Part shown: positions 45,353-56,441 of the stretch, piece after piece
How the letters are laid out: every line of letters begins with the position of its first letter
Numbering within the stretch: position 1 is the first letter of the stretch
Assembly (NCBI GenBank): GCA_037178675.1
Contig: JAYMGJ010000300.1
Span: 62,001-126,000 of the forward strand
Reading direction: 5' to 3'
Origin: Scleroderma bovista
Lineage: Eukaryota; Basidiomycota; Agaricomycetes; Boletales; Sclerodermataceae
Length of the DNA: 64,000 bases
Notes under the pieces: generated by a model
What the model saw: only the letters and a program-made list of their open reading frames with translations
Told to the model about the DNA's origin: nothing
The model's database searches: none
Made by a program: the position numbers and the translations under genes

Positions 45353-45984
45353 ATGTCTGTCCTCGTCGTAGCCAAGTTTCCCAGCGTCGCAGCTATCTTC
45401 ATGGCCTTGGCCGCATCTGCTCTTCTCCTACTTGTCGCCCACGTCATGTTCTCTTTTATGCGACCATGGTCCTATCCACTGGCTCGTTCAGACAACCAAG
45501 AGAAATCGAGCATGTTGTCTTTGTTTCTCTTTCGCAACACCCGAGCGACTCTCCAGCCGTGGAATTCACCCGCATCACTTCCTTTCACCTTGCTGACAGA
45601 AAAGATGCCTCTGCCAGCTGGCAGCGGCGTGTCTGCACCAAAACGCTTGCCGTTCGTTCCCCGTTGGCACTCCCGTATGCCAGGACCCCAATTTCAACCT
45701 CCACGTGAGTATCTTACCTGCCTTGAACTCTGACTTTGGCTAACCCCATAATACAGCACCCGCCTTATACGAAAACCCTGTACCACTGTCAATGGCAAAG
45801 CTGATCATGTCACGGCATGTACGTTGCGCCGTTTGTGCACTTCTTTCATTTCTCCTAAGCACGCGTTCTACAGACCTTCCGCAAACCAAACCCTAATCGG
45901 TCGCGGCGACCTTCCATAACATCACCGAAGAGTCTGGTGTCGCCACCACAAACCCCATCACGCCTTTATCATTCAATAGCATAA
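45353..45984 (+). CDS. Small single-pass membrane protein, unknown
   Basis: The ATG at 45353-45355 opens MSVLVVAKFPSVAAIF, then MALAASALLLLVAHVMFSFM, one strong hydrophobic segment. A cytosolic-like tail is rich in Pro, Arg and Ser (APKRLPFVPRWHSRMPGPQ). Two introns follow, at about 45702-45756 and 45820-45874. They keep the frame into ALYENPVPLSMAKLIMSRH and TFRKPNPNRSRRPSIT, with the stop at 45982-45984. About 175 residues. Clean splice sites and a basic, Pro-rich tail argue that it is real; I do not recognise the family. A C-terminal phosphorylatable Ser/Pro segment (SPKSLVSPPQTPSR) is visible. Confidence 0.6.
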
Positions 45985-46857
45985 CCATCCCTTAATCGCT
46001 GTTTCCTGCTGCATCCTGGCCAACTACCCCAAAGGCAGCACCGGAGACGCTTCATAGCTCCCACACCAAACCAACTTGCACACTAAATAGCAATTCCTAT
46101 AATCACGAGGCATCGACGTCCCGCTCAGACCTTTTTCCTTTGAGCCACCACGAGTTGAAGACGACATCCAACTATCTTGGTATTATTTATGACAGTACGT
46201 GGTCTGGGATGTTTGCAGCGAAGTGCCGCAAACACGTGAGATGTTACGGACTTGCGGATATTTTCTTCCTTCCATGTACCAAGGACTTAGGCAACTTTAT
46301 TCTTTCCTCTTATTGTTTTGCTCAAAGATACGCTTTTACGGAGTCCCTTTTAGTTTCATTTGCATTCGTTTTATATACCACTTACCTTGGCACTTAGGCA
46401 TGCAGTTTGTCTGGAACGCTTGCAAAGAATATAACGTGAAACCTTAAACAGGTTTTTTCTCTCTGAAATTGACTTGATGATGCCCAGCAATGACCTCTAG
46501 ATCTGCCTTTGTGCTTAACGTGCTAAATTCACCAGAAGAATTAGATCTGAGAAGTTTCTGAAGTAACATAATTGCTAGGCAAGTATCTGGATAAAATTCA
46601 TTCCCCAGTGAACTCATGAAGTTTAGGAGCATAACGACTGATGCAGGATCATGCCTGATTTTGGCAAGCTTCTTTCAACTGGTCGCCTAGAAACCAGAGG
46701 AATGCTATCTTCCTCTCTTAGTCTGGCTGGGCCATACTACCTGCACCCTATCTCTTTATTCCTCGAAGACATTACATTGCACGAAGAGGGGAAAGTAGGC
46801 TTAAATATACTCAGCTGCCGCTGATTTGGATCGAGCAGATGCCTAGTGTGCCGCAAG

Positions 46858-46958
46858 GGGGGTACACTGCAGAACAAGATCAGAAGGTTTAAGATGTCCT
46901 GGCCGCTATCAAAGACGGGAAGTATCCTATTTTCCGAGAAGCTGCAAGGTGTGATTGA
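46858..46958 (+). mobile_element. Possible relic of a pogo/psq-type transposase N-terminus
   Basis: One plus frame reads GGYTAEQDQKV, stop, DVLAAIKDGKYPIFREAARC, stop. The pattern of an ~AIxxGxYxxxREAA helix resembles the first helix-turn-helix of pogo/Fot1-type transposases. It is too short and broken for a firm call. Confidence 0.3.
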
Positions 46959-47383
46959 TCTATCTAAGGAATGTTTCAGCCGCCTGAGTAACACCTGACC
47001 TGATAATGCCTTCGTGATCGAGCGCTTTGGAAGCCACAAAATTAAACTTTCAAGCCGCACGGAGACTTGAAGCCGTGCCGAGCAAGTGGTGTGGACAGCC
47101 AAAATCACTAAGAACGCATTAACGAAGGTGTTCGACCAGTGCACTCGCGATATAGAGGAAATCCTGGACGAGTTGGCATTCGGACTCCTTATCAACACAA
47201 GCATCTTTGAAAGAGAAGATAACAGCGGGTCTCCAAAATGGACATCCATCTTCTTGTGGATCCCGGCATCGACGCTTGATCAACAATATGGCAGGCGACT
47301 CGGTCATGTCAATTTCTCTCTTCTTTCGGAGAGGCCATGATGTGTTATGGTAGCCTAGTCCCAGTCCGTCCGTTATGTAAGCC

Positions 47384-47415
47384 TTGTTAGCGCAGTCGGC
47401 TAATCTTAATCCATT
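47384..47415 (+). other. tRNA-like fragment with a perfect A box
   Basis: TAGCGCAGTCGG (47388-47399) fits the polymerase III A-box consensus and sits in a tRNA-like 5' half. No B box or pairing 3' half follows, so it is at best a tRNA-derived fragment. Confidence 0.3.
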
Positions 47416-48326
47416 TCATTTTATCCATCGGTTTCCCACTATCCGTGTCCTCCAATTTTCCATTTATCCCGAGTTGCGGGTGCCTTGGTAGCTTTTATCG
47501 TCCCTCACGCTCCCTACCCATAGTTATCCATTAATCGCACCACCTATCCCTGATACCAGTACCCATCATTGCGCCGTGGCTGTGCCACTTGACTCCTCTG
47601 AGTCCCCACATTGGACCTTTAAGTGAATAATCATCAACTCGGTAGGAAATATCCTGCATTCTTCGCAGTAGATTTCTTGTCCAGTTCACTGAAGGATTTC
47701 GGACTCTGGATTGGACCAGTGTTTGAAAGCGTTGATGGAGAAGAAGCGGCCGCGGACGAAGGGCGAAGGCGGTATATCTGATCACGGTGGGAGTCCTTGG
47801 AGTCCGCACGGATGATAATCAAAGTTTCCTTTTTAGGTGCTCGCTGAATGGTAATACACCGGTATTTGAAACATGCCCTGTACACAGTGTGGCAGTCTCC
47901 CACTGCCCTCGACACAGGACACTCTGAATCACACGCCTTTCGGTCAGGAACGTGTCCGTTTTCTCTTGTCACCGCCGGGCTCGACGAATGCGATGAAGTA
48001 ATCCAATGAGATACCCAGTTGCGTGAAGGTTTTAGAGAAAAGTAGAAATGAGTCTAGTATCGAAGAGACCGAGGAAGACAATTCGGAAGGAGCTTGACGA
48101 GCTCCCTATATTGGCACTGAGATTCTTACTTGTGTTGTGACGAACTCACTCTCATTCAGCCCAGCAAGAAATGCGCCGATCTGGAGCTTTATTAACTTCA
48201 GGGGGATGATGGACCCCATTTGGGTCATCGAACGCCATCAAAACATATATAAAGGGCTTAGAATCACGGCGCAGTGCCCCCCCTAACGCTCAGCACCCTG
48301 CATGTTTACCTTCACCCCCTGCGGCC

Positions 48327-50242
48327 ATGTCTGAACGACGACTTGCAGAAGAAGTTCGCAGACCAATCGGTGTCCGTTTCAGCGATGACTCCACCTCAAA
48401 GCGGCTCGAGCGTCCTTCAGGTTGGAGGGGAATCTATTCTCATCCAACTGTCCAAGTCGCCTTTCTCGGCTTCACTTGTTTCATGTGTCCGGGCATGTTC
48501 AACGCGCTCACCGGTCTTGGGGGCGGGGGTCAGCAGTCCAATACGGTCCAATCAAACGCTACCGCTGCTGTTTATGCGACCTTCGCTTTCTTTGGTTTCT
48601 TCTCGGGGCACGTCCTTTCTCCTTTATCTTCTGTCTGGCAGGTTATTCCTGACATTTCGACTTCAGCACTATAAATAATGTTCTTGGGGCTCGTCTTTCC
48701 CTTACGCTGGGGTCCTTGGGATATCCTCTTTACATATCTGCCTTCCTGTATGTTCTACTTCACATTCACGTCGTGAGTGACTAAACTCAGATGCTATAAA
48801 TCTCGTAGGGTTTTCAACATTCATCCAAACACTGGTGCATATGTAATCACTGCGGGTGCAGTCTTGGGTTTCTGTGCAGCCCTGCTGTGGACAGCGCAGG
48901 GATCTCTCATGATGTCCTATCCTACGGAGTCCCAGAAAGGCATGTACATTGGTATTTTCTGGGCTATCTTCAACTTGGGTGGCGTTGTTGGTGCCGCCAT
49001 TGCTTTCGGACAGAATTCCGACTCAAAGGATAATAGCGGTGCGTCTGGACGGCGTTTATCAATCCATCCAAACAGTCTGACATGATCGAGACCAGTGAGC
49101 AACGGGACCTATGTAAGACCAACCAAAAAGGGTCTTGTTAAAAATGCTTACATAGTTCACATTAGATCGCTTTCCTGATTCTTTCAGCCAGCGGGTTCTT
49201 CATCTCTCATTTGTTGATGAATCCAGACAAAGTGATCCGATCAGATGGCACCAAAGTTGCCAAAGTCCGCCATCCTTCCTGGAAAACGGAATTTATAAAC
49301 CTATTTGTCGCCCTTAAGACAGATCCGTGGATTATCTTGCTCTTTCCGATGTTCTTCGTGAGCAACTACTTCTATACATGGCGTACGTAGGCTTCTGCCT
49401 GGATGACTATCTACCGATCTCTCTGACCCCAATCCCTGCAGAATTCAATGACTATAACGCCGCCCTCTTCACGATTCGCGCACGGGCGTTGAACAATTTT
49501 GTCTACTGGATTGCACAAATCATTGGATCAGTTTTTATAGGGTATTTCGTCCTGGACAACAGGTTCTTCCGACGCAAAGTCCGTGCATACTTCGGATGGA
49601 TTACTGTCTTTGTAATGGTCTTCATTGTGCACACCTGGGCCTACTTTTATCAGAAGTGAGTCCAGCTAGTATTACACCCACATGAAATTCTCACTTGTGA
49701 AATTGCTCTTGCGTCTAGGGACTACACGCGCCAGTCCGTAAACGCACAAGATTTCCACAAGATCGATATCCATGATAGCGAATACCCTGCACATGTTATA
49801 CTAATGATCTTATACGGAATCCTCGATTCCAACTGGCAATCATACGCATACTGGCTTATGGGTGCTATGTCCAATGATATGGCCAAACTGGCTGTTTTCA
49901 CTGGGTTTTGTAGGTCACTCCCTGATCTGTGTCCTGTACTAAATATATTCTTACCCCTTTGGTCTTGTAGATAAGTGCCTCCAGTCATCCGGTGCAGCCG
50001 GTGTATGGCGCGCGGACGGTGTCGGGCTACCGTGAGTTTTTCCTATCACGTGCCATTTATGGCCTTCCTGCACTGAACATGGCTAAATGGGCTATGCAAC
50101 TGACCACTATATTTGAAATAGATACATGAATCTCTTTCTCTCAACGTGGGTATTAACGGCCGCCGGGATGGTTTTTGCCCTACCGATGGTATACTACCGC
50201 GTCAAAGACTTCACCGACGAACACGATCACGAAGCCTTGTGA
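48327..50242 (+). CDS. UNC93-like major facilitator family membrane protein
   Basis: The start at 48327 gives MSERRLAEEVRRPIGVRF. Membrane segments follow: VQVAFLGFTCFMCPGMFNAL, then AAVYATFAFFGFFSG, TINNVLGARLSLTLGSLGYP, VLGFCAALLWTAQGSLMMSY and MYIGIFWAIFNLGGVVGAAI. These are the typical UNC93 (DUF895) signatures. The second half has IAFLILSASGFFISHLLMNP, YWIAQIIGSVFIGYFVLDNR, then WQSYAYWLMGAMSND and MNLFLSTWVLTAAGMVFALP. The tail is VKDFTDEHDHEAL, with the stop at 50240-50242. Eleven or so segments and at least seven introns, all frame-preserving. Fungal members are uncharacterised transporters; the substrate is unknown. Confidence 0.9.
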
Positions 50243-50789
50243 ATGATTTTCGCGCTCCTCTGTCACTAGTTTATAAATGCCTCTTGATCGTCCTCTCCTA
50301 GAATCCGCAATGCTGACATGGAAAAGGCGAGGCCCTCCCCAGTAGGCCGCTAACGCCCAACTACTTCACGAGGGATGCGACGAGCTACGTATTTCATTTC
50401 CTGTTACGAATCTGCAAGGGGGAACTGTTGCAGGAAGGCCACCTGTACAATGGTTCACGTCATGGACGTATGTGTAAGGACTTGTAAGGGGATTATGGGG
50501 GCATCGATCGTACTGTACACTGAAATTACATAGACACATTACCTACTTCTATATTTGCACTATCAGTATGAACTTACGTATGGATGTTGTATGGTTACAC
50601 ATGTCATTCTACATAAGCCTTGGCTATGTACACGCAGCGCTTTACAGAGCTAATGCTCTGGAATGCAATGAAATACTCTGTATATTGGCATGTGAGACAT
50701 GCATGCATTCGCGGATCAGTGACTTGGGGGAAAGTCAGCTCTTGCGAACATTGGTCCATATTTGAAACGATTGCTGGGGCGTCCCACAG
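50243..50789. other. Intergenic region, nothing recognised
   Basis: A plus-strand frame at 50568-50765 looks like chance. No repeat or RNA gene was seen. Confidence 0.45.
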
Positions 50790-52470
50790 ATAACCAAATT
50801 CACATACCCAAGCCGATCCACAGATTACGTAGCTGGTTGACCTGTTCTTCTCCAAACGCTCTGCAGCTCCCCTTCATCATCACCAATCTTGTTTGCAATA
50901 TCGAGGCCGCAAATTTCCCTTATGGAATCTCGTAATCTACTGGTCCTTCTCCTTCTCACAACATTGGCCTCAGGCCTTCTGCCTTGCCACACTCCATCTA
51001 CAAAAGACAAAAGACATCCTAGTACGTACCCAGTGACAAAGACAACAATGTCACACCACCAGTTCAGTCTCATCCTCCAATTCGGAACCGTGCGGGACGA
51101 AGGGACGAGCAGAAAAGCCGCTCTTGATCTTGAAGTTACCAGAGAATCAGAACATGCCTTAACATCCGGGCAGCGACATACCTATATAGAAGTCACCACC
51201 CCTTGTAAATGATGATAGCACCGTCCATGCAAAATTGGTTCTAAAACCAATATTTTCAAGTCCGCTAAGGGAATATCAGACTATACGGCAAGACAGACCC
51301 AGTTGGCGGACTTACATGTCAATGGTACATACTGTACGTCATATTGCGTCTGTCAATAAGGCTCGAAGACTTGGCCAGGGTCGTGCATAACTAGGGACAT
51401 CCACAACGTCCACTGGGAAATGCTCCTTGTACCTCTCCCAAGAAGAACATGCCATTACATATATAACCAGTGGCATGAATGGACAGGAAACGACATGTGT
51501 TGATGAACGCCGGATCCTGTGAAGTACCTAGTGATTCAAATAAACGCATTTGCATGCTTCCCCCGACGTACATCATTACACCAACACCATGCTGATACAG
51601 GTCAAGGTTCCGATTAAGGAAAACAGATGCCATCTTGATTTCTGCATTCCAGCTGGCGCTCATAACTCTAGTGGATATCCAAACGTTCAGGTCTAGAGCT
51701 GCTATGTAGAATTGGAGCCAGTCCCCATGCTAACACCAGTTGTCTGACTCATGGACTGCAATTTGGGGTTATCACGCACCTTAGAGGAAGGACAATGAAT
51801 GTACCAGGTTGAAATTTGAAAAGAATAATAACCATGTGCAGAGAGGACGACAGTCAACAGTTGTACTTACCGGAGTTAAATATAAATCATTCGACCCTGA
51901 ATATGTCCAATTAAGAAAATTAACTTACAGACTGTGTCGTGTAGACGGAAAAACTTGTACCTTGTCCTTCACTGTAAGGACTGGCTTGAGTAAGGTCGAA
52001 ATACCTGAAAGAGTCCTTACATTAACCCTCACCGTGGATACTTGTCTATTACAAGAGTGAAACTGGTGTGTATTTCAGTCGAGTGGCGATCTCCAGGCCT
52101 GCTTGCCCGCCCCCAATAATAAGGACTGCAGCATCGCTGTCTGCGAGATTTAACTCGCGATGCCGTCGTTCTTCCCATTCGAGGTCCATTACTATGGAGT
52201 TGCGTGGAGACTCCATCTAGCGCGGCATCCATGAAAGGCTTTGGGATTCATAATATGACCACCCTTTCAGGATAGTCTTTGAGCCACTCGAGAGACGTCA
52301 AAAGAAACCATGCCTTTCACTGGGCTCTGGTTGGCACAAGAAAAGCAACGGCAATTTCCCTAGCACAATTAGTCTCGAGCAAAGCCGAAAGACACGACGC
52401 TTGTAAATATGTATTGGCTTTAGTAGGGTTGCACGGAAAGGATCCTCGGACGACGGAAATGGTGACGGTA
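50790..52470 (-). pseudogene. Flavin monooxygenase copy D, decayed and inverted
   Basis: Fragments in the same order as the intact copy, on the opposite strand. EDPFRATLLKP-like sequence lies near 52430. EIAVAFLVPTRAQ, stop, KAWFLLTSLEWLKDYPERV (about 52265-52370) follows. The GPRMGRTTASRVK/GWGRASRPGDRHS region covers the former FAD site, then SASWNAEIK (about 51650), and finally RDSIREICGLDIANKIG and LQSVWRRTGQPAT (about 50830-50960). Frame shifts and stops are frequent. It is more diverged than A to C, so it is older. Confidence 0.8.
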
Positions 52471-52620
52471 GGCACTGAACAAACTGAAAACTGGCAAATT
52501 TACCGAACCGAACCGACCCGGATTCAATTTCCAGATTAGTAGTGTTGCACGTGACTAAGTACTGACTACATGTAAGTAGTACTTGGGCAAAGGACTAAGA
52601 TTTACCATCTTACTGGCGTC

Positions 52621-53941
52621 ATGACCAAGCACAGCAAGAATAACACAGCGTCCTCCGTCTTTTCATATGCGGAGAAGCGAAAAACAGAATATGGCACCCA
52701 GCGAGTATGTTTTTTGCGTGATCTTTACCGAGACGTGCTTCAATGAGCTAAGAGTGCACACTTTTAGAAACGACTGGGCAATGAGTCCATGCGAAGCTTC
52801 GATGCCTGCGCCCTTTGCTTGCAACGGGCAAGAGATCCCATAGCTTGCGACCGGGGTCACTTGTTTTGCAAGGAGTGCGCCTATACCGATCTCTGTGCGT
52901 TAGTGTTCTTTGTATAACACCAGCCACGGAGTAATAATGGTCTTTAGTGACACAGAAGAAAGATATGAAACGACAGAAAGAGCGGTTGGATAGGCTCAAA
53001 CAAGACGCGGAAGAAGAGAAAGCACGAGCGTTAGAAGCTGCGAGGGAACGTGTGTTGAGAGATTTCGAGAAAGGACATATTAGTTTATCCTCGAACCCGA
53101 AGGTTGCATCAACAACTTCGGGGTCGGATATGAAGGATTGTGAGCTTTTTACTCCTCCCATCTTGCGACGGATGGTGAATCCTCCACAGCTCGACCAGGG
53201 AAGCGGAAGCTTGATTTTGACTCCACTACTGTTGAGACATTCATGAGAGAGGCTGAGGAGGCAGCGCTTAGGCAGATTGAAAAAGAGCAAGCAGAGGCAT
53301 TGCGGGCAAAACTCCCCGATTTTTGGCTCCCGTCGTTGACGCCTACGTACACCTCAGGTGGACCACCATCATCATTGAAAGACGTCAAAGTGCAGACAAT
53401 GTGTCGAGGAGGTGACCCATCACATCCCATCAAGTAGGTTCATGCTTTGAATGAGACTGTCGACTCATGCCCGATGTGAAGCTTGAAGTCATTTAGCCCT
53501 GTGCAATTTTCCTTTGCAGCGTCAAGTTCTCGCTCCTTAGAGTCTACTCCTGCGGGGAACCACAAGGGAAATGCGGAAGATAAGCAGTTCCCCGTATGTC
53601 CATCCTGCAAGAGTAACCTTTCGAATAATAAAGTCATGTTTTGTGCGTATTTGCATTCAAAATTGTGACTCTTCTCTTAACGTGTGACAATAGTGATGAA
53701 GCATTGCTCTCATGTTGTCTGCAAGGTTTGCACAGACTCACTAATACGGCCTACTAAGCAGTGTATAGTTTGTGATAAGACTCTGGATGATCGGGATATC
53801 ATAGAACTAAGGAGAGAAGGTGCGCAGCCCGCATGTTGCTGCATATTTGTCTTTGTTAACCAGGATGTTCCTATAGGGACGGGTTTTGCTGGTGGTGGGC
53901 TCGCCGAAACTACGAAGAGCGGCCTTGTGTTCCAGGGCTAG
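52621..53941 (+). CDS. NOSIP: NOSIP-type E3 ubiquitin ligase homologue
   Basis: MTKHSKNNTASSVFSYAEKR opens the protein, as in NOSIP. Next comes RLGNESMRSFDACALCLQRA and DPIACDRGHLFCKECAY, the N-terminal half of the split U-box/RING. A coiled coil (KKDMKRQKERLDRLKQDAEE) and an acidic linker are followed by the C-terminal half: FPVCPSCKSNLSNNKVMF, spliced to LMKHCSHVVCKVCTDSLIRP, CIVCDKTLDDRDIIELRREG and TGFAGGGLAETTKSGLVFQG. The stop is at 53939-53941. About 300 residues, the normal length. NOSIP proteins act in the nucleus and associate with the spliceosome. About five introns. Confidence 0.92.
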
Positions 53942-54832
53942 TGCCCCAGTTTCGGGGCAGGAAATAAGGCTCGTTAATGTATGGACAAGTCCCCTTACCC
54001 ACACCGAGATGTAACCCCTGGCTATATTCTCAGGCTTGTGATCTCCAACTTGATTCGCCGAGCACTCTTTGATATTGAGGGAGGGTCATCATTCACATTT
54101 TCGCGATGACCGGTAGAGGTGTATATGCAGTCTTCGGTTTACAGAAATGCAAGCGACATCCTTCCTGGGACCATATTTGTCGATCGCACTTTTGGGGCTT
54201 GTTGAATGCTAGGGCAAGTGAACTAGGGCTTTCAAGATTCAGCTCATGCCCATGATATTATTGGATTTTCACCCTAGTGAATTTTGTGCACCAGGGAAAA
54301 CCCCGAAGCTCGCCACTGCTGTATAAAGCCAGCCATCGACCGCAAGCCTGAGCCGCGTAATTCGAACTGCATTTGGAAAACAAAATGGCCCGCTTGGGTC
54401 TTGTCTTTCGAAATCAAACCGCTTTGACTCGATGTGTCCAAAAATGGTTCCTTTGTTCCCGGTAGTTGTTGCCCGTTCATGACTGACGTGCTGGTGACCA
54501 CAATCAAACACGGGTGCCAGGACAACTTCAATGCTGCCATTCTTTCGCCTGCAGCCGTTTGCCAAGGTAACAAGGCGTCGATCATACTAAAGGAGTCTGC
54601 GACGTCGAATCAACCGTTGGGGATGCTCACAGCTACAACTCCGCTGTCCTGCAGGTATTTTGTCCACCGCCCTTTTAATCGTGACAACCTCGTGGCTCAA
54701 AGCACTGTTCACTTGGTGTTCGTCCACCGTCCACAAAAACCCGGCGTACCATTTAAACGACTATGGGAGACATGATCTGCCACAATACTGCTGGCTCCCC
54801 ATCTCCACCCCCTCTTGCAGACGACGACACTC
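53942..54832. other. Region between NOSIP and the next gene, upstream exons possible
   Basis: Open frames on both strands (54269-54585 minus, 54434-54775 plus) have a coding-like look. They could be 5' exons of the downstream gene or a separate small gene, but I could not join them with confidence. Confidence 0.35.
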
Positions 54833-56259
54833 ATGCTGGCCCCCATCTCACTTAACAGTGCTATGGAAAAATATTTCTACAAAAATTTCCAGCAACATCT
54901 CCTTGCCGATGACTTGCAAATCAGGGCAAAGAAGATGGTGGCTTGTTTTTCAGACAGCTTCCTCCCGCTACCCAACGACCATTTGAGTGCCACCTGGGGT
55001 GAACTCCCTAATGACACCATGGACGTCATGCCGATGTCATTCAAGGCTGACATGATATTCCTTCGTGCCCCACCGTCAACGCCGGTGGACGGAACTTTTG
55101 CTGTCAATGGGGGGTCTAAATATTGCAATACCTTGACTGGTAACCGCAGTGACAATGAAGGGTCCCTATTGCTGTACGAGACAGAATCCTGCCCGACCCC
55201 TGGCCTTGCGACATTCGAAATGGTAGACCTGGATCTCCCGGACACACCTCATCCACCTAAACGGGATATGGACGATGATAGCCCACTTCAACGTGATCCT
55301 GGAGAAGGGCCGTTGGATAACCTGGATAGTGGTATCGTCGCAGATCATCCACAAAACTCCGACAGGGCTTTGTCTAAGTCGGATTCTGATGGTGCCTCAT
55401 CGAGTCGAAGAGATTCGCCTATACCACCGGTGAAATTACAGGAGTTGGTGGATGGCAGCATTTCAGAAATGCATGCTCGTGGCATCGAGCCTTTCGTCGA
55501 ATCCCTATTGATTAGTGGCGTCGAGACCGTTCAATCAGCGACCACTGTATCTTTTATTGTTCATGGTATCATCAAGCAACTTTTTCAGCAGTCGTACACC
55601 GAAGCAAGGGACTTGTCTAGGGCAATTCGCATTGGTACATTGGAGATGTTTCGCCAGCATTGGAAAGCAGTACGTGTCTCTCGATCACGCTCTTGATGTT
55701 ACAGATTGTAATGCGAATCAACCGCAGGACGGCGACTGGATTGAAGTTTCTTCTACGTCAAGAAAGCATTCGTATTTAACCTTACGTGGGGTGAACAAAG
55801 CTGGCCTCATGGGATCGCTATATAATGTAAAAGTGGTGTCAGCAGAGGACGTCTTCCTATGCCTATCCCTTCTTCTGGAAGGCGAGAAGCACTTCGATCG
55901 CTTGTGTGCCATGCATGCGTTGCTCGTCCAAGCCAACGATAAACTGTGCAAGAGTCGCAACCTGCCCACCTTGATGGAATTCAGAGCACAGTTGACCGTA
56001 AAAGATATTGTTTCTGGTGTATATAAGCGGGCACCTGCGTCACCTGCTGTGACTATCCTTCAGGTGAATCCCGCATTTCACCATAAATCATGTCTCAAAC
56101 TAACTGCGGGCATTACCTACGCAGGATATTCTTGACACCATTGACGGGTGGATGGACACCCAGGCGGTAAAGCGTACGCGATACCAAGCAGATACGAAGC
56201 CCCGCCCCGTCCCCCCACAAGCTGTCGGCCCTAGACTGCGTGGTGGTTCGCGATGCTGA
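54833..56259 (+). CDS. Unrecognised protein with helical C-terminal half
   Basis: The longest exon starts MLAPISLNSAMEKYFYKNFQ (ATG 54833, although earlier exons may exist). It carries a polar, acidic middle (DMDDDSPLQRDPGEGPLDN) and then a helical part: KLQELVDGSISEMHARGIEP and GVETVQSATTVSFIVHGIIK. After an intron at about 55671-55729 it continues DGDWIEVSSTSRKHSYLTLR, GLMGSLYNVKVVSAEDVFLC and FDRLCAMHALLVQANDKLCK. A last intron leads to DILDTIDGWMDTQAVKRTRY and the stop at 56257-56259. The helical repeats faintly recall MIF4G-type HEAT repeats of translation factors, but no signature residue settles this. Function not assigned. Confidence 0.6.
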
Positions 56260-56441
56260 TCATTCGATGTGTCCACTTGGGATCAGAAGAAATGCAGCAG
56301 GCTGCAGAGGATAATTAACTCCCGCTACCCCTTAATATTGGACGTTTTCCGCGTCGAGCATGACGACGTGTATTTCGCTTGGACAAGTGTAGATCAATGT
56401 ACAGTAAAGAAACACGGATGTATACCCTCAAGGAAACTCCG

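Larger units (their letters stand above)
45985..48326. other. Gene-poor region with transposase-like and tRNA-like scraps
   Basis: About 2.3 kb with only broken frames. A minus-strand frame (47634-47972) of about 112 codons, including APKKETLIIIRADSKDSH, could be a small gene but has no familiar domain. Other frames (46444-46632 minus, 46737-47249 minus, 47086-47340 plus) are unassigned. Confidence 0.4.

Noticed and set aside
47634..47972. 112-codon minus-strand frame as a gene
   Set aside because: A basic segment looks coding-like, but there is no recognisable domain or supporting splice pattern; left unassigned.
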